Of a DNA stretch of 15,268 nucleotides, positions 13,155-15,268 are shown one piece after another; the stretch's first letter is position 1; every line of letters begins with the position of its first letter. The position numbers were made by a program, and so were the translations under genes. The DNA comes from CAZNNH01 sp964574335 (lineage in GTDB: Bacteria > Acidobacteriota > Vicinamibacteria > Fen-336): NCBI GenBank assembly GCA_964574335.1, contig CAZNNH010000152.1:1-15268 (forward strand), read 5' to 3'. The notes beneath the pieces were generated by a model that was not told the origin of the DNA, made no database searches, and was given only the letters and a program-made list of their open reading frames with translations.

Positions 13155-14541
13155 GTGTCCCGATCTCTCGCAGAGCTCCGGCCCGCGCTATCTCGCCCTC
13201 GCCGACGCGTTGGCCGAGGATCTCGCGGGGGGCGCCCTGCGCCCAGGCACCCGGCTGCCCACGCACCGGGAGCTGGCCCACCGGCTCGGCGTGACGGTGG
13301 GGACCGTGTCCCGGGCCTACGCCGAGGCGGCGCGGCGCGGCCTGGTGGCCGGAGAGGTCGGCCGAGGCACCTTCGCGCTGGAGCCCGGCCCCGACTACGT
13401 GCCCCTGGGGGGCTCGGTCTCGTCCGCCGACCGTCCCTTCGACCTGAGCGTCAACCACCCGCCGGTCCCCGCCTCCGAGTCCCGCCGGGGCGTGCTGCAG
13501 GCCACGCTACGCACGCTTGCCGACCGGGCGGACCTGGGGCGGCTGATGGCCTACCCTCCCGACCACGGCCACCTCGCCCACCGTGAGGCCGGCGCCGCCT
13601 GGATCCGGAGGTCCGGGCTTCCGGCCGGCCCCGAGAACGTGGTGGTCTGCAGCGGCAGCCAGCACGCCGTGGCGACCATCCTGGCGACCCGGCTCCGGCC
13701 GGGAGACCAGGTGCTCACCGAACGCCTCACCTACCCCGGGATGAAGGCGGTGGCCGGCTTGCTGCATCTGGAGCTGGTGGGGTTACCGCTCGACGAGGAA
13801 GGCCTCTTGCCGGACGAGCTGGAGCGCGCCTGCCGAGGGGGGCGATCCCGGGCCCTGTACTGTGTCCCCACCATCCACAACCCGACCGGCGCGGTGATGT
13901 CGGAAGAGCGGCGGGCGGCGGTTGCCGCCATCGCCCGCAAGCACGGGGTGGTGATCGTCGAGGACGACATCCACGCCCTGCTCCCGGAGGAGCGCCCACG
14001 CCCGCTCTCGAGCTTCGCCCCCGAGATCAGCTACTCGGTGACCAGCACCTCGAAGGTGCTGGCGCCCGGGCTCAGGATCGGCTTCATCCGCGCACCGGAC
14101 GGCGCGGTCGATCAGCTCGCCGCCGGGATCCGCGCCACCACCTGGGCGGCCGCTCCTCTGATGGCCGAGGTCGCGGCGACCTGGATCCGCGACGGGACCG
14201 CCGATGCCCTGCTGGCGGATCGCCGACGCGAGGCGGCCGAGCGGCAGGCGCTGGCGGCTCGGGCGCTGGGCCCAGCCCGGTTCCGCGCCCACCCCCTCGG
14301 CTACCACCTGTGGCTGGAGCTCCCCGAGCCTTGGCGATCGCAGACCTTCGCCGAGCAGGTCCGCCAACGTGGTGCCCTGGTCACGCCGGCCGAGGCGTTC
14401 GTGGTCGGGAGGGGCCGTGTCCCGCACGCCGTCCGCCTGTGCCTGGGCGCCGAGACCGACCGGGCCCGGCTCACGGAAGGCCTGGACCGGGTCGTCGAGA
14501 CGCTCGCCGCGCCCCTCGACGCGACGTTCCACGGAGTTTGA
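13141..14541 (+). CDS. MocR-family (GntR winged helix plus aminotransferase) transcriptional regulator, possibly PdxR-like
   Basis: The 466-residue protein has a GntR-type winged helix at residues 14-80 (ALADALAEDLAGGALRPGTR, then LPTHRELAHRLGVTVGTVSRAY and GRGTF). A linker leads to a fold-type I aminotransferase-like domain (about 100-460) with YPPDHGHLAHREA (138-150), Asn247 in IHNPTG, Asp276 in VEDDIH, the PLP lysine Lys305 in STSKVLAPGLRIG, and Arg312. PLP binding therefore looks intact. MocR proteins use the second domain as an effector sensor; PdxR members sense PLP and control pdxST. Here the gene is divergent from dehydratase-pdxS-pdxT, which supports that role but does not prove it. 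The ATG at 13141 has AAGGGG nine bases upstream; ATG 13150 is an alternative. Confidence 0.92.
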   Translation: MDTMWCPDLSQSSGPRYLALADALAEDLAGGALRPGTRLPTHRELAHRLGVTVGTVSRAYAEAARRGLVAGEVGRGTFALEPGPDYVPLGGSVSSADRPFDLSVNHPPVPASESRRGVLQATLRTLADRADLGRLMAYPPDHGHLAHREAGAAWIRRSGLPAGPENVVVCSGSQHAVATILATRLRPGDQVLTERLTYPGMKAVAGLLHLELVGLPLDEEGLLPDELERACRGGRSRALYCVPTIHNPTGAVMSEERRAAVAAIARKHGVVIVEDDIHALLPEERPRPLSSFAPEISYSVTSTSKVLAPGLRIGFIRAPDGAVDQLAAGIRATTWAAAPLMAEVAATWIRDGTADALLADRRREAAERQALAARALGPARFRAHPLGYHLWLELPEPWRSQTFAEQVRQRGALVTPAEAFVVGRGRVPHAVRLCLGAETDRARLTEGLDRVVETLAAPLDATFHGV

Positions 14542-14554
14542 CCGGTTCGAATCT

Positions 14555-14581
14555 TTGACAACGGGCGAGCAAGACTGTAAT
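14555..14581 (+). promoter_or_regulatory. Promoter of the GbsR/MarR-type regulator
   Basis: A perfect TTGACA (14555-14560) is followed by TGTAAT (14576-14581, 5 of 6, 15 bp spacer) or TAATTT at 17 bp. AAGAAGGA then precedes the GTG start at 14608. This is the clearest sigma70-type promoter in the window. Confidence 0.6.
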
Positions 14582-14607
14582 TTCCATCCGGAAAGAAGGA
14601 TCTGCCG

Positions 14608-15138
14608 GTGAAGCTGTCGCCGACCATCGAGAAGTTCGTCCTCCACTGGGGAGAGATGGGGACCCGTTGGGGGGTCAATCGGACCGTCGCCCAGATCCAC
14701 GCTCTGCTCTACATCTCACCCCATCCCATGCACGCGGAGGAGATCGCCGAGACCCTCACGGTGGCGCGCTCCAACGTCAGCACCAGCCTGCGCGAGCTAC
14801 AGGCCTGGCAGTTGGTCAAGGTCGTCCACCTGCTCGGGGACCGGCGCGACCACTTCCAGGCCATGACCGACGTCTGGGAGATGTTCCAGGTGATCCTGGA
14901 GGGTCGCAAGCGCCGCGAGGTCGATCCGACCCTTGCCGTGCTGCGCGAGTGCGTGGCCGAGGGTGAGGCGTCGGGCGAGCTCGACGGCCAGTCCCGTGAG
15001 CGGCTGCTCGAGATGCTGGCCTTCTTCGAGATGACGACGTCCTGGTACACGCAGGTCACGCGCATGCCCCGCAGCACCCTGACGCGCTTCGTCAAGATGG
15101 GCAGCAAGGTGGCCAAGCTGCTCGACGGCGAGCACTAG
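14608..15138 (+). CDS. GbsR/MarR-family winged-helix transcriptional regulator
   Basis: The 176-residue protein starts at GTG 14608, with AAGGA seven bases upstream. The N-terminus KFVLHWGEMGTRWGVNRTVA and the following IHALLYISPHPMHAEEIAET with LTVARSNVSTSLRELQAWQL are the pattern of the GbsR-like branch of MarR proteins. The recognition helix is at about residues 50-66, with a wing around LLGDRRDHF (75-83). The C-terminal half is helical and probably makes the dimer interface. GbsR in Bacillus is a choline-sensing repressor of glycine-betaine synthesis; relatives elsewhere control membrane or osmotic functions. Nothing in the visible context shows its target, which may be downstream of the window. 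It has its own promoter after the MocR gene and no sign of damage. Confidence 0.88.
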   Translation: MKLSPTIEKFVLHWGEMGTRWGVNRTVAQIHALLYISPHPMHAEEIAETLTVARSNVSTSLRELQAWQLVKVVHLLGDRRDHFQAMTDVWEMFQVILEGRKRREVDPTLAVLRECVAEGEASGELDGQSRERLLEMLAFFEMTTSWYTQVTRMPRSTLTRFVKMGSKVAKLLDGEH

Positions 15139-15160
15139 GGGACCGGCCCCGGGGCGGGGG

Positions 15161-15268
15161 ACACGATCCCGAATCCGCTGGACTGCGTGCGGGGACATGA
15201 CCGGGTTTCGCCGGTCGCAGTGAAACCCGGATCGTGTACCCGGACGACGGTGCGGATTCGGGTCATGT
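15161..15268. repeat. Nested REP-like inverted repeats reaching the window edge
   Basis: There are four related units, two per orientation: ACACGATCCCGAATCCGC (15161-15178), ACATGACCGGGTTTC (15195-15209), GAAACCCGGATCGTGT (15222-15237) and GCGGATTCGGGTCATGT (15252-15268). The inner pair forms a stem with a 12 nt loop and the outer pair encloses it, each with one mismatch and one gap. Both plus-oriented units follow GGGG. The last unit ends exactly at the edge, so the element may continue. I see no coding frame here. Confidence 0.8.

Noticed and set aside
15146..15155. GCCCCGGGGC palindrome after the GbsR-type gene
   Set aside because: A 10 bp GC palindrome with no usable loop is expected by chance in this composition. 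It is not a terminator.

Overview
The window is very GC-rich (roughly two thirds G+C by eye) and densely coding. GTG and TTG starts are common, with credible ribosome binding sites, so this is a high-GC bacterial chromosome. No gene fixes the phylum. The gene set (ATP-type PEP carboxykinase, OadGAB-type decarboxylase, PdxST, an S1-type protein of proteobacterial flavour, REP-like palindromes) would fit an environmental lineage such as Rokubacteria/Methylomirabilota, Deltaproteobacteria-like groups or Actinobacteriota; this is inference only. I see no tRNA, rRNA, CRISPR array, phage gene or transposase gene.

Layout. At the left edge is the 3' part of an S1-domain gene (+), then a roughly 470 bp gap holding only a doubtful small minus-strand ORF and the control region of a TetR-family regulator (+, 1145-1741). 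Two minus-strand genes follow in an apparent operon: a cytidylate-kinase-like protein with a C-terminal BON domain (3587-2769), then a membrane protein (2743-1823) built from 25 consecutive in-phase heptads of the type RTxLAxx that lead into a DUF202-like membrane domain. This pair is the most unusual part of the window. Next come pckA (minus) and a minus-strand gene resembling an RsbRD-type sensor domain.

The centre is a plus-strand cluster: biotin protein ligase, then oadG, oadA and oadB, a complete sodium-pump-type biotin-dependent decarboxylase with a ligase encoded alongside that can biotinylate it. With pckA beside it, this stretch concerns the oxaloacetate/PEP/pyruvate node. OadA and the ligase both carry substitutions in signature motifs.

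The right third is a vitamin B6 block. pdxT, pdxS and a PLP-dependent threonine/serine dehydratase lie on the minus strand, divergent from a MocR (GntR plus aminotransferase) regulator that itself binds PLP; this suggests a PdxR-like circuit. A GbsR/MarR-type regulator with its own promoter follows. Two palindromic elements stand out: a perfect 25 bp inverted repeat that supplies the dehydratase stop codon just ahead of pdxS, and a nested REP-like element that reaches the right edge.
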